A stretch of 64,000 nt of DNA from an uncultured Sphingomonas sp. (GTDB lineage Bacteria; Pseudomonadota; Alphaproteobacteria; Sphingomonadales; Sphingomonadaceae). The stretch's first letter is position 1. Every line of letters begins with the position of its first letter. The translations under genes were made by a program, and so were the position numbers. The notes beneath the pieces were generated by a model that ran no database searches, was not told the origin of the DNA, and saw nothing but the letters and a program-made list of their open reading frames with translations. Positions 38,436-47,584 of the stretch are shown one piece after another. Location of the stretch: NCBI RefSeq assembly GCF_913062585.1, contig NZ_CAJXWX010000025.1:1-64000 (forward strand). The letters are read 5' to 3'.

Positions 38436-38888
38436 ATGCCCACCCTTCCCGCCGTCGCTACCATTGCCCAGACCATCCAGCTGTCGCTGGCCCCCGTCTT
38501 CATGCTCGCCGCGATCGGGCAGTTGCTGAACGTGCTCGCCGGGCGGCTGGCGCGGGTGATCGATCGGGCGCGCGGGCTGGAGATGATGATCCACAAGGTC
38601 GATGACGGGCCCGAGCGGTTGCGCCACAAATGGGAGCTGCGGCTGCTCGACCGGCGGATGTCGATCATCAACGCCGCGCTGTTCCTGGCGGTGTCGAGCG
38701 CGGTCATGGCGTGCATCGTCATCGCGGTTCTGTTCATCGCCAATCTCGGCAAATTCCATATCGGCACCTGGATCGCGCTGGCCTTCATCCTGGCGGTCTG
38801 CCTGCTGACCCTGTGCCTGATCGCCTTCATGATCGAGGTGCGCATCTCGCTGCGCGCGATTCACGTCCGCAAGGAAATTCTGGATTGA
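38436..38888 (+). CDS. DUF2721 integral membrane protein
   Basis: A 150-residue protein with three predicted membrane helices: one near the N-terminus (LSLAPVFMLAAIGQLLNVLA), and two later (ALFLAVSSAVMACIVIAVLF and WIALAFILAVCLLTLCLIAF). The cytoplasmic loop RARGLEMMIHKVDDGPERLR and the end ISLRAIHVRKEI fit DUF2721. Function unknown. Its stop codon overlaps the TTG start of the next gene (TTGA), suggesting an operon with the DUF4345 gene. Confidence 0.8.
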   Translation: MPTLPAVATIAQTIQLSLAPVFMLAAIGQLLNVLAGRLARVIDRARGLEMMIHKVDDGPERLRHKWELRLLDRRMSIINAALFLAVSSAVMACIVIAVLFIANLGKFHIGTWIALAFILAVCLLTLCLIAFMIEVRISLRAIHVRKEILD

Positions 38889-39286
38889 TCGTCACGTCGG
38901 CCGAACGGCGTGTGCTCCAGTGCATCGTTGCCATCGCCTGTCTGGTGCCCCTGGCGACCGGCGGGATCAGCATCGTGCGCGGCCCCGGCTGGCTGGGCCA
39001 TGCGGCGTCGGTGCCGACCGACCTGGACAGCCAGTTCCGCTACGTCTCGGGCATCTTCTTCGCGCTGGGCCTCGCCTTCACCAGCTGCGTGCCCGGAATC
39101 GAGCGCAAGGGCGCGCGTTTCCGGTTGCTGGGGTGGATGGTGGTCGCGGGCGGACTGGCGCGGGCACTGTCCTGGGCGGTGGTCGGCGCGCCCTCGGTCG
39201 GGCATCGGCTCGGGCTTGTGATGGAACTGGGCGTCGTTCCGCTTCTTATGCTCTGGCAGGTCCGTGTCGCGCGGGCGTCCCGCTGA
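38885..39286 (+). CDS. DUF4345 small membrane protein
   Basis: A 133-residue protein with four predicted membrane segments (QCIVAIACLVPLATGGISIV; YVSGIFFALGLAFTSCV; RLLGWMVVAGGLARALSWAV; LVMELGVVPLLMLW). The pattern of a Tyr/Ser-containing second helix followed by RFR and a Gly-rich third helix fits DUF4345. The start is a TTG overlapping the preceding TGA with AAGGA 9 nt upstream; a GTG nine codons later is possible. It is followed 16 nt later by the SDR gene. Confidence 0.72.
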   Translation: MIVTSAERRVLQCIVAIACLVPLATGGISIVRGPGWLGHAASVPTDLDSQFRYVSGIFFALGLAFTSCVPGIERKGARFRLLGWMVVAGGLARALSWAVVGAPSVGHRLGLVMELGVVPLLMLWQVRVARASR

Positions 39287-39302
39287 TTTCAGGAGCATCG
39301 TC

Positions 39303-40049
39303 ATGCGCTTTTCCAACCGGGCCTCTCTCGTCACCGGCGGCACCTCGGGCATCGGCCTCGCGACCGCGCGGCGCCTGATCGCCGAGGGTGGGCGGGTGCT
39401 CGCCACGGGACGCAGCCCCGAGCATATCGAAGAGGCGCGCGCCGCCCTGCCCGAGGCGACGATCATCGCGCACGACGCCGCCGACCCTGCCGCCACCGAG
39501 GCGCTGGTGAGCGCGGTCCGTGACTTCGCGCCGGAGGGGCTCGACGGCGCCTTCCTCAACGCGGGCATCGGCCGGTTCAAGACGCTGGAGGCGATCGACG
39601 CGGAGGAGTTCGATACGCATTTCGACCTTAACGTCCGCGCGCCGCTGCTCCAGGCGCAGGCGCTGGGGCCGTCGATCAAGGACGGCGGCGCGATCCTGCT
39701 GATCGGATCGGGCACGGTCGGCGGCGGGCGGGCGGATGCGCTGGTCTATGCCGCCAGCAAGTCCGCCGTGCGCCAAGCCGCGCGCAGCCTGGCCAGCCAG
39801 TTCGCGCCGCGCGGGATCCGCGTCAACGTCGTCGCCCCCGGCGCGACCGAGACCCGTTTCCACACGCGTGGCGGGATGAGCGACCCGGACCTCGCGCAAT
39901 ATAAGGCCAAGGTCGCCAAGGCGGTGCCACTCGGCCGCCTGGGCCAGCCGGAGGATGTGGCGGGGGTAGCCTGTTTCCTGCTGTCAGACGATGCGGCTTA
40001 TGTCACCGGCTCTGAATATCGGGTCGATGGTGGACTTACCATGGCATGA
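39303..40049 (+). CDS. Short-chain dehydrogenase/reductase
   Basis: A classical SDR of 248 aa. The cofactor motif TGGTSGIG lies at about residues 11-18, NAG (LNAGIGRF) near 85, the catalytic serine in LLIGSGTVGGG, and Tyr-X-X-X-Lys in VYAASKSAVRQ. The C-terminal GSEYRVDGGLTMA is typical. The Arg after the motif (TGRSPEH) suggests NADP preference. AGGAG precedes the ATG by 8 nt. Substrate unknown. Its TGA overlaps a possible ATG of the next gene. Confidence 0.92.
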   Translation: MRFSNRASLVTGGTSGIGLATARRLIAEGGRVLATGRSPEHIEEARAALPEATIIAHDAADPAATEALVSAVRDFAPEGLDGAFLNAGIGRFKTLEAIDAEEFDTHFDLNVRAPLLQAQALGPSIKDGGAILLIGSGTVGGGRADALVYAASKSAVRQAARSLASQFAPRGIRVNVVAPGATETRFHTRGGMSDPDLAQYKAKVAKAVPLGRLGQPEDVAGVACFLLSDDAAYVTGSEYRVDGGLTMA

Positions 40050-40060
40050 AGGGCGGGGGC

Positions 40061-41260
40061 ATGATGGCGCTCCGGTGGATCGCAAAGAGCGTTGCGCTCG
40101 TCCTGATCCTGGTCGGCTTGGCCGCGACGATCGTGCCGCATTATCTCGACCGGCTCTATTATGAGGGGCCGGAGAGCGGCCATTATGATGGCGAGCGTTT
40201 CTTCAACCCCGATGGCGATGCGGACACCTTCCGTATGCCGACGCGCGGTGGGCGAAGCGGCTTTTTGTGGCGGCAACTGACCGGCGATGATGGGCGGCCC
40301 GCCTGGCCGGAGACGGTCGCGGTCCGCCAGACCAGACCCGAACCCCGTGTCGAGGGGCAGCGCATGGTCGCGACCTGGATCGGCCATGCCACCGTGCTGG
40401 TCCAGACCCAGGGCCTCAACATCCTGACCGACCCCATCTATGCCGAGCGAGCAGGTCCCTTCGGCTTCGGCCCCAAGCGGGTGGCCCGGCCCGGCGTGGC
40501 GTTCGATGACCTACCCCGGATCGACCTGGTGGTCGTCAGCCACAATCATTACGACCATCTCGACCAGGCGGTGCTGAAGAAACTATGGGCACGCGACCGG
40601 CCGCTGATCGTCACCAGCCTGGGCAATGACAGCGTGATCGGCCAGGTCGGCGTGCCCGCCACCGCGCTCGACTGGGGGCGGGAAAAGATGATCCGGCCGG
40701 GCGTCTCGGTGGTCGTGACGCGCAACCATCACTGGGGCAGCCGCTGGTTCGCCGATCGCAACCGGGCGCTGTGGTCGAGTTTCGTGGTGAAGCTGCCCGG
40801 CGGGAATATCTTCTTCGCGGGCGATACCGGGATGGGCGACGGACGCTGGCCGGAGGAAGCGGCGAAACTGGGGCCGGTCCGGCTCGCGCTCTTGCCGATC
40901 GGGGCGTTCCGCTTCGTGCCCGGACAAATGGCGGCGGGCAGCCATATCGGGCCGCCGCAAGCGGTGCAGGTGTTCGAGCGGCTGGGCGCCTCGACCGCCA
41001 TCCCGATCCATTGGGGGACGTTCCGGCTGTCCTATGAGGGCTATGACACGCCGCCGAAACTGCTGGAGGCGGCGATGCGGTGTTCCTGGACGCGGGTATC
41101 GCGACCCGGAGCGCGGTTCACGGCCGTGCGTCTGGGCGAACCCGTTACGATCGGGTCGTTTTTGAACACTCCGCCGGCAGCCATCGCGCTGCCTGAGCGG
41201 ACCAGCGATGACGAGATGCGGCGCTGCCTCGACACGCCGCAGGTACGGGCACTGCGTTGA
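40061..41260 (+). CDS. Membrane-anchored metallo-beta-lactamase-fold hydrolase (NAPE-PLD/UlaG-like)
   Basis: A 399-residue protein: one N-terminal membrane helix (VALVLILVGLAATIV), then an MBL-fold domain with WIGHATVLVQ, the zinc motif SHNHYDHLD, NHHWGSRW, FAGDTGMGDG and the C-terminal PIHWGTF. This arrangement is that of the NAPE-phospholipase D / UlaG-like group, which acts on phospholipids or lactones. I placed the start at the ATG after AAGGGCGGGGG; an ATG five codons upstream overlaps the SDR stop. It is probably the last gene of the 38.4-41.3 kb unit. A family A repeat pair follows. Confidence 0.85.
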   Translation: MMALRWIAKSVALVLILVGLAATIVPHYLDRLYYEGPESGHYDGERFFNPDGDADTFRMPTRGGRSGFLWRQLTGDDGRPAWPETVAVRQTRPEPRVEGQRMVATWIGHATVLVQTQGLNILTDPIYAERAGPFGFGPKRVARPGVAFDDLPRIDLVVVSHNHYDHLDQAVLKKLWARDRPLIVTSLGNDSVIGQVGVPATALDWGREKMIRPGVSVVVTRNHHWGSRWFADRNRALWSSFVVKLPGGNIFFAGDTGMGDGRWPEEAAKLGPVRLALLPIGAFRFVPGQMAAGSHIGPPQAVQVFERLGASTAIPIHWGTFRLSYEGYDTPPKLLEAAMRCSWTRVSRPGARFTAVRLGEPVTIGSFLNTPPAAIALPERTSDDEMRRCLDTPQVRALR

Positions 41261-41286
41261 GGGGGCTGGAGCGGCGTTTGCCCCTT

Positions 41287-41372
41287 GGCCTTCGACTTCG
41301 CTCAGGCTGAACGGAGGAGGGTTTTGCAGCCCATTCCCAGCATCCGTTCACGCTGAGCGAAGTCGAAGCGCA
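41287..41372. repeat. Paired family A repeats
   Basis: Inverted copy at 41287-41314 and forward copy at 41344-41372, separated by 29 nt, able to form a long imperfect hairpin. Placed between convergent genes (metallo-hydrolase and M20 amidohydrolase), where it could end transcription from both sides. Confidence 0.8.
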
Positions 41373-41412
41373 CGTTCCACCACCGGGGCTTAGCCGACTC
41401 ACCCGCGCCGGA

Positions 41413-42735
41413 TCAGGCCGCCCCCGGCTTGAGCAAATCCAAAATCGCCGCCGTCGTCGCCACCGCGCCGGTCACGATCGACGGCTCGGGCGCGATCTTG
41501 AACTGGGGCGAATGGTGCGACGCGACCGCAGGCCCACCCGCCTTTGCCGCCGCCAGTGCCTCGGCGGGCGTGCCGCCGACCGACAGATAATAGCCGCGCA
41601 CGCCCGTATCAGGCTGAACCAGATAGGCGAAGTCCTCCGCCCCCATCCCCTTCTGCTCGAACGGCGTGACATGATCCGCGCCGAAGGTCGCGGCCATCAC
41701 CGCATTCAGCCGCTTGGCCAATGCCGCGTCGTTGATCGTCGTCGGCGTGCCCTCGGTCACCGTCACCACCGGCATCTTGTCCTCGGGCATCCCGTTCATC
41801 ACGCCGACGCCGCGCGCGACCCGCTTGATGCCCGCCAGCAACCGCGCCCGCTCCGCCTCGTCATTGGCGCGGACCGTCACCTGCAGCTTGGCCTCGTCCG
41901 AGATGATGTTGTGCTTCAGCCCGGCGTGGAACGAGCCGACGGTGATGACGCCGGGCTTCAACGGCTGCTGCTCGCGGCTGATCAGGCCCTGAAGCGCGAC
42001 CACCAGTTGCGAGGCCATATAGACCGGGTCCTTGCCCATATGCGGGCTCGCCCCATGCGCGCCGATCCCCGGCACGGTGATGTCGACCGAGTCGGACGAG
42101 CTATACTGAATGCCCTCCGACGCCGACACCGTGCCCGCCGCGCGCTCGGCATCGACATGGAAGGCGACCGCGTAATCGGGCTTGGGGAAGCTGGTGTAGA
42201 GACCGTCCGCGACCATCGCCTTGGCCCCGCCCACCCGCTCCTCGGCGGGCTGGACGATGAACACGACCGTCCCGCGCCAGCGATCCTTCAGCGCCGCCAG
42301 CCGCCGCGCGGTCGCGACCATCGCGGTGATGTGGGTGTCATGGCCGCAGGCGTGCATCACCGGCGCCTCGATCCCGTCCACCCCGACCTGTCGCACGGTG
42401 GAGGCATTGGCGAGCCCCGACTTTTCCTCGACCGGCAGGCCGTCCATATCGGCGCGCAACAGCACGACCGGCCCCGCGCCGTTCCTCAGCACGCCGACGA
42501 CGCCCGTGCCGCCGACCTTCTCGGTCACGACCATGCCCGGCACCGCGCGCAGCTCGGCCGCCATGCGCGCGCCCGTCTTCACCTCGCGGAAGGACAGTTC
42601 GGGATTGCGATGGAACCAGTCCCAGAGCTTGCCCAGGTCGCGGTCGTAATCTGCCTTCACCGCGGCGGCATAATCGGGCTCGGCCAGAGCAGGTGCGGCG
42701 GTCAGCAGAAGCGCGGCGGCGATGACGTGGCGCAT
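41413..42735 (-). CDS. Secreted M20-family amidohydrolase
   Basis: A 440-residue periplasmic hydrolase of the amidohydrolase (hippurate/IAA-amino acid hydrolase-like) group. A signal peptide ([18 protein letters not shown]) is followed by the metal-binding blocks [28 protein letters not shown] and [19 protein letters not shown], and the C-terminal [19 protein letters not shown]. It cleaves N-acyl amino acids in known members. AGGGGAA precedes the ATG. It is divergent from uvrB with 84 nt between starts. Confidence 0.92.
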   Translation of the reverse strand: MRHVIAAALLLTAAPALAEPDYAAAVKADYDRDLGKLWDWFHRNPELSFREVKTGARMAAELRAVPGMVVTEKVGGTGVVGVLRNGAGPVVLLRADMDGLPVEEKSGLANASTVRQVGVDGIEAPVMHACGHDTHITAMVATARRLAALKDRWRGTVVFIVQPAEERVGGAKAMVADGLYTSFPKPDYAVAFHVDAERAAGTVSASEGIQYSSSDSVDITVPGIGAHGASPHMGKDPVYMASQLVVALQGLISREQQPLKPGVITVGSFHAGLKHNIISDEAKLQVTVRANDEAERARLLAGIKRVARGVGVMNGMPEDKMPVVTVTEGTPTTINDAALAKRLNAVMAATFGADHVTPFEQKGMGAEDFAYLVQPDTGVRGYYLSVGGTPAEALAAAKAGGPAVASHHSPQFKIAPEPSIVTGAVATTAAILDLLKPGAA

Positions 42736-42819
42736 GGATTCCCCTTTTTCGCGATTTTGGCCGATGCTAACCCAGATCGACGGGTGACGAAACGGGAACA
42801 GATACCCATATTCGCATTC

Positions 42820-45012
42820 ATGGCGATCCAGATCCGCACCACCCTCGACGAGCCCGAAACCGGGGTCAGCTTCATCCCCCACCGCCCGTCGCGCCCCGAA
42901 AAGGCCGAGGGCGGCAAGCGCTTCGAGCTGGTGACCGAATACAAGCCCAGCGGCGACCAGCCCGCCGCGATCCGCGAACTGACGGCGGCGGCGCGCGCGG
43001 GCGACAAGGATCAGGTGCTGCTGGGCGTCACGGGCTCGGGCAAGACCTTCACCATGGCCAAGGTCATCGAGGAGTTGCAACGCCCCGCCCTCATCCTCGC
43101 GCCCAACAAGATCCTGGCGGCGCAGCTGTACGGGGAGTTCAAGAGCTTCTTCCCCAACAACGCGGTCGAATATTTCGTCAGCTATTACGACTATTATCAG
43201 CCAGAGGCCTATGTGCCGCGGTCCGACACCTATATCGAGAAGGAAAGCTCGATCAACGAGTCGATCGACCGGATGCGCCACTCGGCGACGCGTGCGCTGC
43301 TGGAGCGCGACGACGTCATCATCGTCGCCTCGGTGTCGTGCCTATACGGTATCGGCTCGGTCGAAACCTATTCGGCGATGATCTTCGACCTGAAAAAGGG
43401 GCAGAGCGTCGACCAGCGCGAAATCATCCGCAAGCTCGTCGCGCTCCAGTATAAGCGCAACGACGCCGCCTTCATGCGCGGCAATTTCCGGGTGAAGGGC
43501 GACAATCTCGAAATCTTCCCCTCGCACTATGAGGACTCGGCCTGGCGCGTGTCCTTCTTCGGCGACGAGATCGAGGAGATCGTCGAGTTCGATCCGCTGA
43601 CCGGCAAGAAGGTGGCCAGCCTCAACTCGGTGCGCATCTACGCCAACAGCCACTATGTGACGCCGGGCCCGACGATGAAGCAGGCGGTCGAGGCGATCAA
43701 GTTCGAGCTGACCGAGCGGCTGAAGGAATTGGAGATCGAGGGCAAGCTGCTCGAGCGCCAGCGGCTGGAGCAGCGCACCAACTTCGACCTGGAGATGATC
43801 GCCGCCACCGGCAGCTGCAACGGCATCGAGAATTACAGCCGCTTCCTGACCGGCCGCCTGCCCGGCGAGCCGCCGCCCACGCTGTTCGAGTATCTCCCCG
43901 AAAACGCGGTGCTGTTCGTGGACGAGAGCCATGTGACGATCGGCCAGATCAACGGCATGTCGCGCGGCGACCATCGGCGCAAGATCACGCTGGCCGAATA
44001 TGGCTTCCGCCTTCCTTCCGCGATCGACAACCGGCCGCTGCGCTTCAACGAATGGGACGCGATGCGCCCGCAGACGGTCAGCGTCTCGGCCACGCCCGGT
44101 AACTGGGAGATGGAGCAGACCGGCGGTGTCTTCGTCGAACAGGTCATCCGCCCCACCGGGCTGATCGACCCGCCGGTCGAGATCAAGCCGGTCGAGGAAC
44201 AGGTGCAGGACCTGATCATCGAGGCGCGCAAGACGACCGAACTCGGTTACCGCACCCTCGTCACCACGCTGACTAAGCGTATGGCGGAGGACCTGACCGA
44301 ATATATGCACGAGGCGGGGATCAAGGTCCGCTACATGCACTCCGACGTCGAGACGCTGGAGCGTATCGAGCTGATCCGCGATTTGCGGCTGGGCGTGTAC
44401 GACGTACTGATCGGCATCAACCTGCTGCGCGAGGGGTTGGACATCCCCGAATGCGGTCTGGTCGCGATCCTGGATGCGGACAAGGAGGGCTTTCTGCGCT
44501 CCGAAACCTCGCTGATCCAGACGATCGGGCGTGCGGCGCGTAACGTCGACGGGCGCGTGATCCTCTATGCCGACCGGATCACCGGGTCGATGGAACGCGC
44601 CATGTCGGAGACGTCGCGGCGTCGCGAAAAGCAGATGGCGTACAACACCGAACACGGCATCACGCCGCAGACGATCCGCCGCCAGATCGGCGACATCATC
44701 GCGCATGTCGCGAGCGGCGACCAGGTGACGGTGCCGATCGACGAGGACCGTCCGCACATGGTCGGCCATAATCTGCGCGCCTATATCGAGGAACTCGAGA
44801 AGAAGATGCGCAAGGCCGCCGCCGACCTCGAGTTCGAGGAAGCGGGGCGGTTGCGTGACGAGATCCGCCAGTTGGAGAATGAGGAACTGGGCCTGCCCGT
44901 GCATGAGCAGAAGGCGCCGATCATGGGCCGCTCCAACGAGGGCAAGCCGGGGACGCGCAAGACGCGGTTCGGGAAGAGCAAGAAGTTCGCGAGCGGGCGG
45001 AAGGCGAACTGA
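42820..45012 (+). CDS. uvrB: Excinuclease ABC subunit B
   Basis: Damage-verifying helicase-like subunit of nucleotide excision repair, 730 aa. Walker A GVTGSGKT at 69-76, the beta-hairpin region [24 protein letters not shown]-like FVDESHVT, helicase motif VI block [19 protein letters not shown], and the C-terminal UVR coiled-coil ([18 protein letters not shown]) that binds UvrC. The start ATG matches the usual N-terminus; the frame is open far upstream across the opposite gene but that is a shadow. A serine/lysine-rich basic tail is present. I looked for a GTTC-type SOS box ahead of it and found none. Confidence 0.98.
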   Translation: MAIQIRTTLDEPETGVSFIPHRPSRPEKAEGGKRFELVTEYKPSGDQPAAIRELTAAARAGDKDQVLLGVTGSGKTFTMAKVIEELQRPALILAPNKILAAQLYGEFKSFFPNNAVEYFVSYYDYYQPEAYVPRSDTYIEKESSINESIDRMRHSATRALLERDDVIIVASVSCLYGIGSVETYSAMIFDLKKGQSVDQREIIRKLVALQYKRNDAAFMRGNFRVKGDNLEIFPSHYEDSAWRVSFFGDEIEEIVEFDPLTGKKVASLNSVRIYANSHYVTPGPTMKQAVEAIKFELTERLKELEIEGKLLERQRLEQRTNFDLEMIAATGSCNGIENYSRFLTGRLPGEPPPTLFEYLPENAVLFVDESHVTIGQINGMSRGDHRRKITLAEYGFRLPSAIDNRPLRFNEWDAMRPQTVSVSATPGNWEMEQTGGVFVEQVIRPTGLIDPPVEIKPVEEQVQDLIIEARKTTELGYRTLVTTLTKRMAEDLTEYMHEAGIKVRYMHSDVETLERIELIRDLRLGVYDVLIGINLLREGLDIPECGLVAILDADKEGFLRSETSLIQTIGRAARNVDGRVILYADRITGSMERAMSETSRRREKQMAYNTEHGITPQTIRRQIGDIIAHVASGDQVTVPIDEDRPHMVGHNLRAYIEELEKKMRKAAADLEFEEAGRLRDEIRQLENEELGLPVHEQKAPIMGRSNEGKPGTRKTRFGKSKKFASGRKAN

Positions 45013-45040
45013 TTATGGGGGATTGGGGCTGCTCGGCCCT

Positions 45041-45170
45041 TACCCCTCTCCAACCCCTCCCCCTGCCGGGAGAGGGGGTATCGCGTCACGGCAAGCCTAC
45101 GCAATGAGGCACGCATGACGCCGCCACGCGCACGCCCCTCCCGCAGGCGGGAGGGGATGGGGAAGGGAAA
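45041..45170. repeat. Intergenic GC-rich palindrome, family C
   Basis: Two palindromes, CCCTCCCCCTGCCGGGAGAGGG at the left (about 45054-45075) and CCCCTCCCGCAGGCGGGAGGGG near 45133-45154, with an unrelated middle. It separates convergent uvrB and the PRC-barrel gene. A similar element lies between ruvC and ruvA. Confidence 0.65.
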
Positions 45171-45194
45171 GCCCCGAGAACTGCAGCCGCTGGG

Positions 45195-45566
45195 TCACCC
45201 CAGATCCAGATTCTCCGTCCCCACGCCATAATAACCCGCGACCCGATCGGCATAAGCCTGGTCGAACACCGGCGCATTGTTCGCCCAGCTCGGCCCGCCC
45301 TCCAGCAGGCGACGGTCGACGGTGATCACATATTTATCGCCTACGGGGTCGAACTGCAACAGGCTGAACGGCACCGGATAGAAGCTCTTGCCCATGCCCA
45401 GGAACCCGCCCAGCGCCAGCACGGCATGGGTCACACGCCCGGACCGCTTGTGGACCATGAAGGCATGGACGCTGCCGATCGCATCGCCGTCGCGGCTTTC
45501 CAGCTTCAAATTGCCCGAAACAGTGGACTGCACCAGGATCAGGGTCGGCGTATCGTGATCGGCCAT
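45195..45566 (-). CDS. PRC-barrel domain protein
   Basis: A 123-residue soluble protein. The PRC-barrel fold is suggested by LKLESRDGDAIGSVHAFMVH, the VTHAVLALGGFLGMGKSFYP segment and FSLLQFDPVGDKYVI. Such domains occur in photosynthetic reaction-centre H subunits and RimM, and as stand-alone proteins of unknown role. The C-terminal tail has PVFDQAYADRVAGYYG, seen in sphingomonad stand-alone members. Confidence 0.8.
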   Translation of the reverse strand: MADHDTPTLILVQSTVSGNLKLESRDGDAIGSVHAFMVHKRSGRVTHAVLALGGFLGMGKSFYPVPFSLLQFDPVGDKYVITVDRRLLEGGPSWANNAPVFDQAYADRVAGYYGVGTENLDLG

Positions 45567-45693
45567 GTTTAACCTCCGTTTAGGTCGAAGAAACCGCCAG
45601 CCCGGGGCCCGGTTCCGATGCCCGCCGCATCGGCACGCTCCGTCGCACCACGGGGTTGAGCATCGGGGAGCGCTCCCGCATAGGCTGAGGCCG

Positions 45694-46221
45694 ATGCGTC
45701 GCCTCTCCCTTGCTTCCTTCGCCCCGATCGTCGGGGCCGCCGCCCTGTCGGGCTGTATCCCTGCTGCCCCGCGCCCCGAGGCTGCGCCACCGGTGCGGCA
45801 AGCCCCACGCCCCGCTCCGCCCGCGGCGCGTCCGGTGCTGGGGAATGACTGGCGCGACTGGCCGCTGACGCCGGGGGACTGGCGGTATCAGCGGACCCCG
45901 ACGGGCTCGGTCGCGACCTTCGGGACAGGGGGTGTGAACCGGCTTGCGCTGACCTGCGACCTGCGCGCCCGGCAGGTTCGCCTCGACCGCCCGGCCTCGA
46001 TCGCGGGTGCGGTGACCATCCGTACGTCCAGCACGACGCGGACCGTCGCGATGCGCGGCGTCGCCACGGGTGCCGAACTCGCCCTGCCCGCCGCCGATCC
46101 GCTGCTCGATGCCATGGCGTTCAGCCGGGGACGGTTCACCATCGAGCAGACCGGCCAGGTGCCGCTGGTCATCCCCGCCTATGCCGAGATCGGACGCGTG
46201 ATCGAAGATTGCCGGGGGTGA
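45694..46221 (+). CDS. Putative lipoprotein, unknown function
   Basis: A 175-residue product with a lipoprotein signal peptide (MRRLSLASFAPIVGAAALSG then Cys at residue 21). The mature part opens with a Pro/Ala-rich linker, followed by a beta-rich domain (NDWRDWPLTPGDWRYQRTP and later AYAEIGRVIEDCRG). The domain is often seen in sphingomonad hypothetical proteins; function unknown. The start ATG fits the signal peptide; the frame is open further upstream but antisense to another gene. Confidence 0.65.
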   Translation: MRRLSLASFAPIVGAAALSGCIPAAPRPEAAPPVRQAPRPAPPAARPVLGNDWRDWPLTPGDWRYQRTPTGSVATFGTGGVNRLALTCDLRARQVRLDRPASIAGAVTIRTSSTTRTVAMRGVATGAELALPAADPLLDAMAFSRGRFTIEQTGQVPLVIPAYAEIGRVIEDCRG

Positions 46222-46347
46222 ATCACGCCATTTGGCGGGCGAAAGATGCTCGGCCAAACATCATCGCATTACAAGTCTTGTTTATCGGAATCCGACTGCG
46301 CACATTAACCGTGCGTCCTTGATCGGGCGCATTGGCTTTAACTAGCG

Positions 46348-46361
46348 AAAGGAGGTGATCC
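46348..46361 (+). promoter_or_regulatory. Perfect 14-nt Shine-Dalgarno
   Basis: AAAGGAGGTGATCC is the exact complement of the last 14 bases of typical bacterial 16S rRNA (GGATCACCTCCTTT). It lies 7 nt (from the last G of GGAGG) before the ATG at 46363. No other gene of the window has more than about 6 matching bases, so this site is exceptional. Confidence 0.8.
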
Positions 46362-46362
46362 G

Positions 46363-46419
46363 ATGTCTCATGGTTCAGCAATGGGGTCGGTTCAGTTCGT
46401 TCGGGGGACCGGCTTCTGA
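46363..46419 (+). CDS. 18-residue leader-type peptide
   Basis: ATG to TGA encodes MSHGSAMGSVQFVRGTGF. The peptide has no membrane segment and no run of a single regulatory amino acid, so classical attenuation is not indicated. The case for translation rests on the perfect Shine-Dalgarno at optimal distance. It lies at the 5' side of a candidate structured RNA that ends in an intrinsic terminator. Confidence 0.5.
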   Translation: MSHGSAMGSVQFVRGTGF

Positions 46420-46533
46420 CATCGATGGGCGCGGTGCGGGGGGTATCCTCCCCCAATCAACGGCTGCGTCTGATGTTCTGAGGCCCACATGGTCTCCCGG
46501 GCTGGAGCTCTCCGGCCGCTGACCATGTTTAGG

Positions 46534-46576
46534 GGTTGCCGGGGCCGTCGCGATGACGTCCCGGCAGCCTCTTTTC
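46534..46576 (+). terminator. Intrinsic terminator of the candidate small RNA
   Basis: GGTTGCCGGG (46534-46543) pairs with CCCGGCAGCC (46560-46569) with one G-T pair, loop of 16 nt, followed by TCTTTTC. The T-run identifies the plus strand as the transcribed one. Confidence 0.75.
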
Positions 46577-46701
46577 ATTTGTGGGGGGTGTCTGGCTGTG
46601 TGAGGCGGCTCTCAGCCTGGAGGGGGCGACCCAAGCAGACTTTTCGTTCGAGCGATCACGCGCTCGGCCCGTCCTTCGGCTCGGAATATTGTGCCGTCCT
46701 G

Positions 46702-46807
46702 CCACCCCGGCGAAGGCCGGGGTCCAGTTGGGGAAACGCGGGTAAGCTGTGCGTTACCTTCTACATCAGGCTTTGGCGCAACTGGACCCCGGCCTTCGCC
46801 GGGGTGG
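46702..46807. repeat. 29-bp perfect inverted repeat with 48-nt loop (family D)
   Basis: Bases 46702-46730 (CCACCCCGGCGAAGGCCGGG...) are exactly complementary to 46779-46807. Each arm itself contains an inner palindrome (CCCCGGCGAAGGCCGGGG). The element lies beyond the 3' end of the XpaC-like gene and has the look of a mobile or REP-type palindrome; no transposase is encoded. Confidence 0.85.
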
Positions 46808-46845
46808 TTGTCGAAAGAGGGCGCGATTTCGGCGATCTTCGCGAC

Positions 46846-47580
46846 CTATTCCGCCTTTTCCTCGCGATACTTCATTTCCAGGAACCGGCCGCGCGTCGAC
46901 AGGCTGTCGAGATCGGCCTGGGCGAGACGCTGGGTCATGTCGCCGATCTCCTGCTCGATCAGCCTCAGGCCGTCGATCAGCTGTGCGTCGGGCGTCCGGC
47001 CATTGCGCTCGACCCGGCGGAGCGGCTCGGGCACGCGTTCGTAATCGCGCAGGAAGGCTGGCAGCTGCTCGCCGATCAGGCGGCGGACTTCCATCGCCTC
47101 CGCCGTGTCGTTGTCGACACCCGACAGCTGCGGCGACAGCGTGTCGAGCCGCTGGCCGATCCGGTCGACCAGCTGGACGGCGGGCGCGGGCAGCAGCGGG
47201 CGCTGCGCCTCCAGCCAGCGTTCGGTCTGGGCGGGCAGCGCCTTGATATCGACCTGAGCCAACTTGGCCGGGCTCGGCGCGCGCGCGGCGGGGGCGAGCG
47301 CGATGGCCAGCGTCGCCGCCACCATCAGCATCATCGCCGCCAGCGCGCCGAAAATGCCGATTCCGCCGGGCAGGATCAGGCCCGTCACCATCGCCGCGAT
47401 CAGGATGATCGCATTGGCGACGGCGATCAGGATCAGCCGCTGCAAGGCCGAACGCGTACGGCGACGCACCCGCTTGACGGTCGCCTGCGCGGTCCCACGA
47501 TAATCCTGCGAGATGCGCGCCATCACCTCGCGCGCACGCTCGATCTGCGCATCGACCTCGTTCGAGCGGGGGATGGTCAC
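46846..47580 (-). CDS. XpaC-like membrane protein paired with TelA
   Basis: A 244-residue protein with a basic N-terminal region, two adjacent membrane helices (LILIAVANAIILIAAMVTGL and GIFGALAAMMLMVAATLAIAL), and a C-terminal coiled-coil-rich cytoplasmic domain. Position immediately downstream of telA (4 nt) is the usual place for the XpaC / '5-bromo-4-chloroindolyl phosphate hydrolysis' family. The start is a GTG after the telA stop; an ATG about 20 codons later is possible. The biochemical role is not established. Confidence 0.7.
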   Translation of the reverse strand: MTIPRSNEVDAQIERAREVMARISQDYRGTAQATVKRVRRRTRSALQRLILIAVANAIILIAAMVTGLILPGGIGIFGALAAMMLMVAATLAIALAPAARAPSPAKLAQVDIKALPAQTERWLEAQRPLLPAPAVQLVDRIGQRLDTLSPQLSGVDNDTAEAMEVRRLIGEQLPAFLRDYERVPEPLRRVERNGRTPDAQLIDGLRLIEQEIGDMTQRLAQADLDSLSTRGRFLEMKYREEKAE

Positions 47581-47584
47581 GACC

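Larger units (their letters stand above)
46319..46576 (+). ncRNA. Candidate small RNA with leader-peptide ORF and terminator
   Basis: A compact plus-strand unit: weak -35/-10-like boxes (TTGATC at 46319 and TAACTA at 46339, spacer only 14 nt), a 14-nt extended Shine-Dalgarno, an 18-codon ORF, then three stem-loops: GGGGG/CCCCC (46438-46454), CATGGTC/GACCATG (46488-46494 with 46521-46527), and a terminator hairpin. No protein gene follows on this strand, so the transcript would be a stand-alone RNA. The 5' end is a guess. I do not recognise the family. Confidence 0.5.

Noticed and set aside
41512..42819. Open frame continuous with and upstream of uvrB on the plus strand
   Set aside because: It is antisense to the M20 amidohydrolase gene, arises from high GC, and the uvrB N-terminus clearly begins at 42820.
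42736..42819. SOS box upstream of uvrB
   Set aside because: I looked for the alphaproteobacterial GTTC-N7-GTTC motif and its complement and found only unrelated GAAC half sites.
43342..44904. Long minus-strand open frame of 520 codons inside uvrB
   Set aside because: Composition is that of an antisense shadow and it lacks any recognisable domain; UvrB occupies the other strand completely.
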